NCBI GenBank assembly: GCA_937923265.1
Contig: CALAJY010000050.1
Coordinates: 1 to 64,000, forward strand
Direction of reading: 5' to 3'
Origin: an uncultured Tissierellia bacterium
GTDB taxonomy: Bacteria; Bacillota; Clostridia; Tissierellales; Peptoniphilaceae
Length of the DNA stretch: 64,000 bases
Part shown: positions 56,476 through 64,000 of the stretch, one piece after another
Numbering within the stretch: the first letter of the stretch is position 1
Layout: the number at the start of each line of letters is the position of its first letter
The notes under the pieces: model-generated
Databases searched by the model: none
What the model was told of the DNA's origin: nothing
The model's input: only the letters and a program-made list of their open reading frames with translations
Program-made: the position numbers and the translations under genes

Positions 56476-58407
56476 ATGACCTATATTTCCGATGAGAGTG
56501 TGCAGCGGGTGAAGGATGCCGTGCAGATTGAAGAGCTGGTCGGAGAATATGTCACCCTGAAACGCACCGGGAAAAACCTAAAAGCCTGCTGCCCCTTTCA
56601 CCATGAGAAAACGCCCTCATTTTTTGTGACCCCCGAGCGGAACAGTTTCAAGTGCTTTGGCTGTGGGGAACATGGGGACGGAATCAGTTTTATCATGAAG
56701 ATGGAGCACCTGGACTTTCCGGATGCGGTGCGCTTCCTTGCGGATAAGTATGGAATCCCCCTGGAGGAAAGCCGAGGAGACCAGCAAAAAACCGCCTATC
56801 GGAAGCGGCTCTATGAGATCAATGAGAAGACCATGCTCTTTTATTACAAACAGCTTCTTACCAATCGCCGTCCCCAGCAATACCTCTTGCGAAGGGGATA
56901 CCGAGCCGATATCATCAACGACTTTATGCTGGGGTATGCAGGGGGAAGTGGCAATGAGCTTTACAGCTACCTAACGGAGCAAGGGTATTCCGCAGAGGAT
57001 CTTTTGGCCCTGGGACTGATCTCTCGCTCCAATCGGGGAACCGGCTACTATGATCGCTTTCGTCAGCGCCTGATGTTTCCCATCATCAACCGACAGAAAA
57101 AGGTCATCGGCTTCGGAGGGCGGGTTTTGGACGACAGTCAGCCCAAGTATTTGAACTCGCCGGAATCGGAAATCTTTCATAAGGGAGAGAACCTTTATGG
57201 AATCCACAGGACAAGGAGTCCCGAGTTCAGTGACCGGGTCATCCTCGTGGAAGGATACATGGATGTGATCGCCCTCTCCTATCACGGCGTGGAGGGTGCC
57301 ATGGCAAGTTTGGGCACCTCTCTTACCAATCTCCAGGCCCGTTTGATTCACAAACTGGGTCATAAGGTCTACCTCAGTTATGATGGGGATTCAGCGGGGA
57401 TCAAGGCTGCCCGCCGGGCCATCGATATCTTCGCCGAAGAAGAGGTGATTCCCAAGCTGATCCTTTTACCCGGCGGAGAAGACCCCGATGAATACTGCAA
57501 AAGCCATGGAAGCGAGGCCTATGAAGACCAACTTAAAGAAGCCGTGGATCCCATGACCTTTGAGCTCAACCTCCTTCTCGCCTCCTATGACCTGGAAGAT
57601 CCCAATCAGACCCTGGACTTTACCCGCCAGGCCACCCTTTTTTTGGCGGAACGCAAGCAGGAAGCGGAGAGGGACCTGGGCATTCGCTGGGTGAGCCGGC
57701 GCTTGGGCGTTGACTTTGAAAGTTTAAAAGCAGACGTGTTGGCAGAAAAGGAGAGGCAGGAGAAGAAAGAAGAAGAGAAACAAGCACGCAGGGACCGCTA
57801 TCATGGGGAGCACGGAGAAAGCACTGCGCAAGACCCAAGGGATGACGGGTTTCCCTATGAGGAAGGGGAGGCAGAGGATGTCTACTGGAACCAACCGGAG
57901 GATTTTCCAACGGGTTCCTATAGGGATTCCGCATCTTTGGGTAAGAATACAGCAAATCGAGAATCAGAAAGAGACCGTTTAGAAATTGAATTTTTGCGCT
58001 TTTATATGATGGAAGAGGAAATACAAGACCTTCTAAAAGAGGAGGAGGACTTTGTTCAATCCGAACAGGCCCAATGGGTCCTCCAGCTCATTCAACAGAT
58101 GAGGGAGCAAAAAATTCCCCCAGAGACAGAATGGATGAAGGAAAGCCCGGTTGCCGATAAGGTCCGGGAGGTGCTGGATCGACTGGAGGAAAGAGAGCTC
58201 GCCATCAAGGAGATGAGTTTTTCTCAACGTAAGGAGAGCGCCCGGGAGTTAATGGCCCGCATTGCTCGCTATCGAGCACGGGAACGAAAAGAAGTTCTCC
58301 GGGAACAGCTTCGGCAGGGGAACCTCTCACGTGAGGAGCAGGGAAGTATTTTGCAGGAACTAAAGCAATTGGATGCCTCATTCAGGCGCAGGAAAAGGGG
58401 GGTATAA
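56476..58407 (+). CDS. dnaG: DNA primase
   Basis: Makes RNA primers at the replication fork. Length 643. The N-terminal zinc domain has CPFHHEKTPSF and CFGCGEHG (Cys39, His42, Cys60, Cys63), then the RNA polymerase domain and TOPRIM fold (VILVEGYMDVIAL, YDGDSAG), then a charged, low-complexity linker (about 420-490) and the helicase-binding C-terminal part. AAAGGAG precedes the ATG. Shares one base with rpoD (TAATG). Confidence 0.98.
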   Translation: MTYISDESVQRVKDAVQIEELVGEYVTLKRTGKNLKACCPFHHEKTPSFFVTPERNSFKCFGCGEHGDGISFIMKMEHLDFPDAVRFLADKYGIPLEESRGDQQKTAYRKRLYEINEKTMLFYYKQLLTNRRPQQYLLRRGYRADIINDFMLGYAGGSGNELYSYLTEQGYSAEDLLALGLISRSNRGTGYYDRFRQRLMFPIINRQKKVIGFGGRVLDDSQPKYLNSPESEIFHKGENLYGIHRTRSPEFSDRVILVEGYMDVIALSYHGVEGAMASLGTSLTNLQARLIHKLGHKVYLSYDGDSAGIKAARRAIDIFAEEEVIPKLILLPGGEDPDEYCKSHGSEAYEDQLKEAVDPMTFELNLLLASYDLEDPNQTLDFTRQATLFLAERKQEAERDLGIRWVSRRLGVDFESLKADVLAEKERQEKKEEEKQARRDRYHGEHGESTAQDPRDDGFPYEEGEAEDVYWNQPEDFPTGSYRDSASLGKNTANRESERDRLEIEFLRFYMMEEEIQDLLKEEEDFVQSEQAQWVLQLIQQMREQKIPPETEWMKESPVADKVREVLDRLEERELAIKEMSFSQRKESARELMARIARYRARERKEVLREQLRQGNLSREEQGSILQELKQLDASFRRRKRGV

Positions 58408-60482
58408 TGAAAGATTACGAAGCAGAGAAACAGCTGGATACCCTGGATATCGAAGAAGTTAAGCAGGACGTGATGGATGAACTGCGTAAAATTGCGCGGG
58501 AAAACCATGATAAGTACAGCATGCACGATTTCGAATCTGTGGAGAGTTACAATCAATTGGACGACGATGATCGCCAGGAGATCGTAAAGCTCCTGGATGA
58601 TGATGGGATTGAGTTAGAGGATGGGGAGTTTCTTCCCGAGGAAGAGGAAGAGTCCGACCGGGATGACGACCTCCTGGATGAGGAGGAAGACGAAGAGGAT
58701 ATTGATGCGGAAGATGATCTGGATGAGGACGTAGACAAAGTCGCCGAAGAGATTCATAAGAAAGAAGCTCGCTCCGGCATGAAGTCCATGAAAAACATCG
58801 CCGTCGATGATCCGGTGAAGATGTACCTGAAGGAGATCGGTCGGGTTCCCCTGTTGACCGCGGCGGAAGAAGTTCTTCTTGCCAAACGAATGGAAAATGC
58901 GGACATTGCTCTGAAGGCGCTTCACGGAGAAAAGCCCAATCTTCGCGAGGAGATTGAGCTGAGCAAGCAGTCGGTGAATGTGGAACAGGCCCAGCTTCTG
59001 CTCCAATTGGAATTGAAACTCCAGAAAAACGAAAAGCTGACCGCCAAAGAGGAGGGCCAGTTCCGCCGGTTCAATAACCTGAGCGTGAATGTGCTCGGTG
59101 CGGATCCGGAGGAGCTGCCGGGGCCGGAGTCCAAACCCTATGTGTTGATTCGAGTGGCGGGCATGGTGGAGCGGTACATTCGCCGCCGCTTGAGCCGGGC
59201 GAAAATGACCGAAGAAGAGGCAATCAGCCTGAATTACTGCTGCCAGATTCAGGATGCCGTCCTATCCTATCTCTTGGATGAAGATCGGGCGACGAAAAAG
59301 GCACAGAAGTTGGCGGAGTATGCCTTTGAACATGCCCAGGAAATCACCGTTGCCGTGGAACGTGTGTATAAGAAACAAGAAGATTTGGAAGAGGGGCAAA
59401 AGGATCTCATCGATCTGGCCAAAGAGAAAAAGGTGAAGCCCTTCAATGATAAGGGACTGCTGGATGCGGAGGAGCGGTGCCTTCTCTTCGAGCGCAACAC
59501 CATCGTGGATAAGATGACCGTGCGTCTGAAGAAAATCGCCCCCAAAGATGCCCTAACGGAGAATGAAATCAGCAACTATGCGGTCTTGGAAGCCGAACGG
59601 TTAAAAATCCAGGCCTTCCGTCAGGGAGAAGATGTGACCTTTAACATGGAAAATCTTCTGGATGTTCAGGAGAGCGGGGCAACCTCCCGTCGCATTCTCA
59701 TGGGCGAAGCACTGACCGAAGGGGATCGGGACCGGTTAAAGAAAATCCTTCGCAAGGGATCGCGGGCCAAGCAGCGCCTGGCGGAGACCAACCTTCGTCT
59801 CGTTGTCTCCATTGCCAAGCGCTATGTGGGAAGAGGCATGAGCTTTTTGGACCTCATCCAAGAAGGAAATCTTGGCTTGATGAAGGCGGTGGAAAAGTTC
59901 GATTACCACCGGGGCTTTAAATTCTCCACCTATGCGACATGGTGGATTCGGCAGGCAATCACCCGTGCAATTGCGGACCAAGCCAGGACGATTCGGATCC
60001 CCGTTCACATGGTGGAAACCATCAATAAACTCTCCAGGGCCCAAAGACAGCTGCTTCAGGAGCTAAATCGGGATCCGACGAACGAGGAGATTGCGGCGGA
60101 GATGAACATCGACGTGGCGAAGGTTCGCGTCGTGCGTAAGATTGCCCAGGAACCCGTGAGCCTGGAGACGCCGATTGGAGAGGAGGAAGATTCTCATCTG
60201 GGCGACTTTATCGAGGATGATACGGCCGTTGCTCCGGATGAGGCAGCCAACTTCACGATGCTGCGAGAGGAACTCGGTTCCATTTTGGATACCCTGTCGG
60301 AGAGAGAGCGCAAGGTGCTGGAGCTCCGCTTCGGCCTCCTGGATGGAACGCCGCGAACCCTGGAAGAAGTCGGCAGAGAATTCTCGGTAACCCGAGAACG
60401 CATCCGGCAGATCGAGGCCAAGGCAATCCGCAAGCTCAAGCATCCCACCCGCAGCAAGCGCATCAAGGACTTCTTGGAGTAG
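58407..60482 (+). CDS. rpoD: Primary sigma factor RpoD (sigma-70/SigA), unusually long
   Basis: Housekeeping sigma factor. At 691 residues it is far longer than Bacillus SigA (about 370). Region 1.1-like N-terminus (1-75), a very acidic run of E and D (about 76-110), region 1.2 DPVKMYLKEIGRVPLLTAAEE (about 135-155), then roughly 270 extra residues that resemble the non-conserved insert of proteobacterial sigma-70 in position, region 2 from about 450 (NLRLVVSIAKRY, LIQEGNLGLMKAVEKFDY, TYATWWIRQAITRAI), region 3 and region 4 (TLEEVGREFSVTRERIRQIEAKA). Starts in a TAATG overlap with dnaG, the macromolecular synthesis operon order. Confidence 0.97.
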   Translation: MKDYEAEKQLDTLDIEEVKQDVMDELRKIARENHDKYSMHDFESVESYNQLDDDDRQEIVKLLDDDGIELEDGEFLPEEEEESDRDDDLLDEEEDEEDIDAEDDLDEDVDKVAEEIHKKEARSGMKSMKNIAVDDPVKMYLKEIGRVPLLTAAEEVLLAKRMENADIALKALHGEKPNLREEIELSKQSVNVEQAQLLLQLELKLQKNEKLTAKEEGQFRRFNNLSVNVLGADPEELPGPESKPYVLIRVAGMVERYIRRRLSRAKMTEEEAISLNYCCQIQDAVLSYLLDEDRATKKAQKLAEYAFEHAQEITVAVERVYKKQEDLEEGQKDLIDLAKEKKVKPFNDKGLLDAEERCLLFERNTIVDKMTVRLKKIAPKDALTENEISNYAVLEAERLKIQAFRQGEDVTFNMENLLDVQESGATSRRILMGEALTEGDRDRLKKILRKGSRAKQRLAETNLRLVVSIAKRYVGRGMSFLDLIQEGNLGLMKAVEKFDYHRGFKFSTYATWWIRQAITRAIADQARTIRIPVHMVETINKLSRAQRQLLQELNRDPTNEEIAAEMNIDVAKVRVVRKIAQEPVSLETPIGEEEDSHLGDFIEDDTAVAPDEAANFTMLREELGSILDTLSERERKVLELRFGLLDGTPRTLEEVGREFSVTRERIRQIEAKAIRKLKHPTRSKRIKDFLE

Positions 60483-60485
60483 AGG

Positions 60486-61268
60486 ATGGGGAAGCGAATC
60501 CAAAAGCTGATCGATCAGATGCCCTCCCTCCCTCGGGTCATCGATGTGGGAACCGACCATGGCTATGTCGCCTTGGGTCTCGCTTGGCGCTCGGACATTG
60601 ACAGGGTGCTCGCAACCGATCTCCGCCCCCAAGCGCTTGCCAAGCTGGAGGGAACCCTGGTGCAGCTTCGCCGGGGGAACGCCCGGGAGCGGGCGGTGGC
60701 GGATAAGATTCAGACCGCCGTTGCGGATGGTCTGAAAGATCTACCCTGGAAGGACTGCGAGGGGATCGTGATCAGTGGCATGGGGGGGAGCCTCATGACC
60801 CGGATTCTTCGGGAGGGGCTGGAAAGACTGCCCTCCGTTCGCGTGCTGGTTTTGAGTCCCCAAAAAAATGTGGAGGAGTTTCGTCACACCTTGGTAGAGC
60901 TCGGTGGTCGGATCGAAGAGGAGCTGGTGGAAGAAGAGGGGAAGTTCTATGATATTTTTCGCCTCTTTCTTGACCGACCGGCGGACGTCGCTTATGCAAA
61001 AGCCTTGGAAAATCCCCTCTTTGCCCAGTATGGCCCCCTGCTCTTGGAGAAACAGCACCCCCTACTCCGGAAAAAGTTGGAGCGGGATCGCAGGAAGCTC
61101 ATGGCGATTCAGGACTCGTGGGAGGAGAGTGCGCCGTCTGGGGGAAGGGGAAATCCTGCCTTTCAACGAATCCTCCGACAACAGGAGGAAATTGATCGAC
61201 TGCTTTTCGAATTTACAAAAAAAGAGAAGGGATTCGGAGAGAACGCCAAAGAGAGAAAGGAGTTGTAA
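60486..61268 (+). CDS. trmK: tRNA (adenine(22)-N(1))-methyltransferase
   Basis: SAM-dependent enzyme of the TrmK/YqfN family that methylates A22 in tRNA, specific to bacteria of this type. Length 260. SAM motif VIDVGTDHGYVALGLA (about 19-34), catalytic-region VISGMGGSLMTRIL (about 96-109). It follows rpoD by three bases and overlaps nif3 (TAATG); the order sigA-trmK-yqfO is conserved in Bacillota. Confidence 0.95.
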   Translation: MGKRIQKLIDQMPSLPRVIDVGTDHGYVALGLAWRSDIDRVLATDLRPQALAKLEGTLVQLRRGNARERAVADKIQTAVADGLKDLPWKDCEGIVISGMGGSLMTRILREGLERLPSVRVLVLSPQKNVEEFRHTLVELGGRIEEELVEEEGKFYDIFRLFLDRPADVAYAKALENPLFAQYGPLLLEKQHPLLRKKLERDRRKLMAIQDSWEESAPSGGRGNPAFQRILRQQEEIDRLLFEFTKKEKGFGENAKERKEL

Positions 61269-62071
61269 TGAACATTCGTCAGTGGACCAGAGAATGGGAA
61301 AAAATTGTTCCTGTGGGTCTTCAATATGATTGGGATAACTCCGGTCTTCAAATTGGTAGACTGGAAGAAGAGATTACGGGGATTGTCTTTTCCTTGGATC
61401 TGAACAAGTCAGCGGTTTCCGGCTGTATCGAATCGGCATCGAATCTGATTGTGACCCACCATCCCGCGTTTTTTCATCCGGTAAGCCGCCTCACGGACCG
61501 GGAAGAGGCGGAGCAGACCATCATGGACTGCATCGAGCAGCATATTGCGGTCTATTCCTCCCACACGCCCCTGGATCTGGTGGATGGCGGGGTCAATGAG
61601 GTCATGGCGGAGAAATGCGGAATCAGCCACCGGCAAGTGCTCTGTGAGCGGGACCCACACCTCCCCTATGCCCGATATTCTCAGGGAATGGGAGTCATCG
61701 GCGAACTGGAGAGTCCAACGACCCTAAAGAGCTATGCGGAGCGTCTGAAAAAGGAATTCTCTGCGGTTTCGGTGATTTTCTATGGAAATCCGGACCAAAA
61801 GATCCGGCGCATTGCCAATGTGGGAGGCAGCGGCATGAGCTTCCTCAAAGATGCGGTGCAAAAGAATGCGGATTGCTTGGTAACCGCCGATATCAAGTAC
61901 CATGAGGCTCTGGAAGCCATCCAACAGGGGCTTACCCTGATTGACCTGGGCCATTTCTTCTCGGAATTTCCCGTGATGCAACGGGCCATGGAAATTTCCA
62001 AGAGCTTCTGTCCCGACATTCGCCAACAAGTGATTCCGGGCGAGGTGCGTTTCACCCGACAGAGCATCTGA
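61268..62071 (+). CDS. Nif3-like dinuclear metal center protein
   Basis: A 267-residue member of the Nif3/YqfO (DUF34) family, a hexameric two-metal hydrolase-like protein (some members act as GTP cyclohydrolase-like or metal-insertion factors; the role is unsettled). Metal-site stretches: DNSGLQIG, IVTHHPAFFH, SSHTPLDLVDGGVNEV and the late GHFFSEFP. It lacks the extra central insert of longer Bacillus YqfO proteins. Last gene of the rpoD group. Confidence 0.94.
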   Translation: MNIRQWTREWEKIVPVGLQYDWDNSGLQIGRLEEEITGIVFSLDLNKSAVSGCIESASNLIVTHHPAFFHPVSRLTDREEAEQTIMDCIEQHIAVYSSHTPLDLVDGGVNEVMAEKCGISHRQVLCERDPHLPYARYSQGMGVIGELESPTTLKSYAERLKKEFSAVSVIFYGNPDQKIRRIANVGGSGMSFLKDAVQKNADCLVTADIKYHEALEAIQQGLTLIDLGHFFSEFPVMQRAMEISKSFCPDIRQQVIPGEVRFTRQSI

Positions 62072-62103
62072 TCCCCGGGACTTTCAGAGTACACTGCAAC
62101 TTA

Positions 62104-62112
62104 TGGTATAAT
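62104..62112 (+). promoter_or_regulatory. Extended -10 promoter of rnpB
   Basis: TGG-TATAAT ending seven bases before the predicted RNA 5' end; -35 weak (TTTCAG, 19 bases upstream). Confidence 0.7.
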
Positions 62113-62118
62113 ACAGGG

Positions 62119-62440
62119 CGGAAGCAAGTTGAATAATCGCGACAGGTTCGAGGAAAGTCCGTGCACCACAGAGCAGAATGCCGGATAACGTCCGGTGGAG
62201 GCGACTCTAAGGATAGTGCAACAGAAAGAAACCGCTCGAAAGAGTAAGGATGGAAAGGCGAGGTAAGAGCTCACCGGCAACATGGAGACATGTTGGCCCT
62301 GTAAACCCCATTCGGTGCAAGATCAAGAGATAAAACATGGTGGCTCGCCATGCTCGAAAAGATCGCTGGACTTCTCCGGTGACGGAGAAGCGAGACAGAT
62401 GATTATTGAATACAGAACACGGCTTATAGATTTACTTCCG
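62119..62440 (+). ncRNA. rnpB: RNase P RNA, class A-like
   Basis: Catalytic RNA that matures tRNA 5' ends. Conserved elements in order: GAGGAAAGTCCGTGC near 62150 (CRI), ACAGAAAGAAACCGC near 62222, GGCGAGGTAAGAGCTCACC near 62257, TGTAAACCCC near 62300, and ACAGATGATT plus AGAACACGGCTTAT near the 3' end (CRIV/V). The terminal arms CGGAAG / CTTCCG set the ends. A P12-type hairpin GCCGGATAACGTCCGG suggests class A rather than the Bacillus class B. Serves the tRNAs at 1-842 and 10250-10398. Confidence 0.96.
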
Positions 62441-62465
62441 GGGGCAGCGCTGCTGCCCTTTTTTC
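62441..62465 (+). terminator. Terminator after rnpB
   Basis: GGGCAGC / GCTGCCC arms separated by a short loop, followed by TTTTTT. It starts directly at the 3' end of the RNA. Confidence 0.88.
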
Positions 62466-62474
62466 TTGCTTTTT

Positions 62475-62503
62475 TTGTGGAAAATCGTTTTTTCTCATAA
62501 AAT
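62475..62503 (+). promoter_or_regulatory. Promoter of the PTS gene
   Basis: TTGTGG (62475-62480), 17-base spacer, TAAAAT (62498-62503), with the start codon 73 bases further on. Confidence 0.65.
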
Positions 62504-62575
62504 AAGTAAGAAGAGATTTCTTTTTTTAAGTATTGGAATGATGCGAAAAAATAATAAACAAGGAAAGGAACAAGT

Positions 62576-64000
62576 ATGAAAGGATTTTTACAGCGTCTTG
62601 GCCGGTCGATCATGTTGCCGGTCTCCATTTTACCTGCCGCTTCCCTGCTCATGGGAATCGGAAACTGGCTCGCTGCTGCGGGAGCGAACCCCGTGGCGAG
62701 CTTTTTGATTGCAGCAGGAGGGGCGGTGATCAACAACCTGCCGATTCTGTTTGCAGTGGGAATTGCAACCGGCTTAGCCAAAAACCAGAATGGGGCAGCG
62801 GCACTGTCCGGCCTGGTGGGCTATTTAGTGATCACGAAACTTCTGGCACCCGCTTCGGTTGCCGCCCTCACGGGGCTGGAGGAAGCCGCCGTGAACCCGG
62901 CCTTTTCGAAAATCGAAAATGCCTTTATCGGGATTTTATCCGGTGTGATTGCAGCAAGCTTATACAATCGCTTCTATCAACAGAAACTGCCGACCGCCTT
63001 GGCATTCTTCAGCGGTCGTCGTTTCGTTCCCATCATCACCGCTGCGGTAATGGTGGTGGTTTCCGCCGTCCTTTTTGTGGTTTGGCCCCTGGTCTACAAT
63101 GCCCTGGTGGCTTTCGGAGAATCCATGATCGGCCTGGGCCCCGTCGGCGCGGGAATCTTTGGTTTCTTCAACCGACTTCTGATTCCCACAGGCCTGCACC
63201 ATGCCCTGAATTCCGTGTTCTGGTTTGATGTGGCGGGAATCAATGACATCGGAAAGTTCTGGGGCACCTCCCCGGAATTGGCGAAGGCCGCGGTAAAAGG
63301 GGTAACGGGAATGTACCAGGCCGGATTCTTCCCCATTATGATGTTTGGCCTTCCCGCAGCCGCCTTTGCCATCTATAAAAATGCACGGCCGGAACATAAG
63401 AAGGCAATCGCCTCCCTGATGATCGCCGCAGCCTTCTCCGCCTTTTTCACAGGAATCACCGAGCCCTTGGAGTTTGCCTTTATGTTTGCGGCACCGGCCC
63501 TTTATGTGGTTCATGCCGCTCTCACGGGACTATCCTTATTGCTTGCCTCCCTGTTCCATTGGATGTCGGGATTCTCCTTCTCCGCGGGCCTCGTGGATTA
63601 TGTCCTGGCCTATCGGATGCCCATGGCGAACCAACCGCTGATGTTGCTCCTCCTCGGAGCGGGCATGGCGGTCCTCTACTACTTCCTCTTTGATTTCATG
63701 ATCCGGCGCTTTGATATCCAGACGCCGGGCCGGGGAGAGACATTGGCGGGAGAGAATGCAGGGGAAGTGGCAGAGAGTTCCCGGGAAGTGACGAAGAATT
63801 CCAAGGACCGGTCCAAGGCACAGATCATTTTTGAGGGCCTGGGGGGTCATGAGAACGTGGAAAACATTGATTACTGCTCCACCCGTCTCCGCCTCCAGGT
63901 GAAGGATGCCGGAAAGATTGACGAGGCGAAGATTCGTTCGGCGGGTGTTCCCGGCATTCAAAAGATCAATGATAAAAATGTCCAGGTCATCGTGGGCACC
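62576..64000 (+). CDS. nagE: PTS N-acetylglucosamine-type IICB component, 3' end cut by window
   Basis: Membrane permease of the phosphotransferase system, glucose/N-acetylglucosamine family. The frame is open from ATG 62576 (AAAGGA upstream) to the last base, 475 codons. The IIC domain (about 1-380) has around ten hydrophobic segments and family blocks RSIMLPVSILPAASLLMGIG, IPTGLHHALNSVFWF and GITEPLEFAFMFAAP; a linker; then the IIB domain, with the phosphorylated cysteine in DYCSTRLRLQVKD. NagE-like IICB fits GlcNAc best, but glucose is possible. A IIA domain may lie beyond the window. Confidence 0.9.
   Translation, partial: MKGFLQRLGRSIMLPVSILPAASLLMGIGNWLAAAGANPVASFLIAAGGAVINNLPILFAVGIATGLAKNQNGAAALSGLVGYLVITKLLAPASVAALTGLEEAAVNPAFSKIENAFIGILSGVIAASLYNRFYQQKLPTALAFFSGRRFVPIITAAVMVVVSAVLFVVWPLVYNALVAFGESMIGLGPVGAGIFGFFNRLLIPTGLHHALNSVFWFDVAGINDIGKFWGTSPELAKAAVKGVTGMYQAGFFPIMMFGLPAAAFAIYKNARPEHKKAIASLMIAAAFSAFFTGITEPLEFAFMFAAPALYVVHAALTGLSLLLASLFHWMSGFSFSAGLVDYVLAYRMPMANQPLMLLLLGAGMAVLYYFLFDFMIRRFDIQTPGRGETLAGENAGEVAESSREVTKNSKDRSKAQIIFEGLGGHENVENIDYCSTRLRLQVKDAGKIDEAKIRSAGVPGIQKINDKNVQVIVGT

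Overview
The window is a chromosomal segment of a Gram-positive, anaerobic, amino-acid-fermenting Bacillota. Evidence for this is the pyruvate:ferredoxin oxidoreductase, the iron-sulfur L-serine dehydratase in two subunits, a complete histidine-degradation set, the alpha/beta glycyl-tRNA synthetase, HrcA/CIRCE heat-shock control and strong AGGAGG ribosome binding sites. Base composition looks balanced. A Tissierellia / Peptoniphilaceae-type lineage fits, but that placement is inference. I saw no prophage, transposase, CRISPR array or rRNA operon.

Layout. 1-880: nine tRNA genes (the first cut by the window edge) and a terminator. 980-8481: YitT-family membrane protein, YlmH (minus strand, apparently frameshifted), methionine ABC transporter metQ-metN-metI, then a TPP riboswitch in front of a thiamine-precursor ABC transporter (thiX-thiY-thiZ type). 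8582-14978: TatD-type hydrolase, two small related membrane proteins, tRNA-Trp and tRNA-Ile, YprB-type exonuclease, cysteine desulfurase plus ThiI, a 55-residue protein, and a thioredoxin-reductase-like flavoprotein without its CxxC. 15059-17207: thiol peroxidase, DJ-1 protein, glutathione peroxidase, small acetyltransferase. 17463-24056: PFOR, serine dehydratase (sdaAB-sdaAA) and an amino-acid:cation symporter, which together would take serine to pyruvate and acetyl-CoA.

24157-37272 is the conserved Bacillota block holA-rpsT-(lepB-lepB)-lepA-hemW-hrcA-grpE-dnaK-dnaJ-prmA-mtaB. The places that hold gpr and spoIIP in Bacillus are taken by two signal peptidases. 37309-41343: orphan PTS EIIC-like protein, HIT protein, rpsU, nfeD, floA and an unknown basic protein. 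41361-48080: hutH, formiminotransferase, cyclodeaminase, hutI (minus) and hutU, converting histidine to glutamate with the one-carbon unit passed to folate. 48224-62071 resumes the conserved block: phoH, a YbeY-Era fusion, recO, glyQ, glyS, ppsR-type regulator, dGTPase-like protein, dnaG, rpoD, trmK and nif3. 62119-62440 is RNase P RNA, followed by a PTS N-acetylglucosamine-type IICB gene that runs off the end.

Most of the window is housekeeping. The points that stand out are: the single-ORF YbeY-Era fusion, whose junction carries a nine-A run next to a well-placed hidden era start; a ten-A run that breaks ylmH; two tandem small membrane proteins sharing a TG-x4-GW-x3-GI pattern; a primary sigma factor with about 270 extra residues between regions 1.2 and 2; and several uncharacterised leader hairpins and operator-like palindromes.
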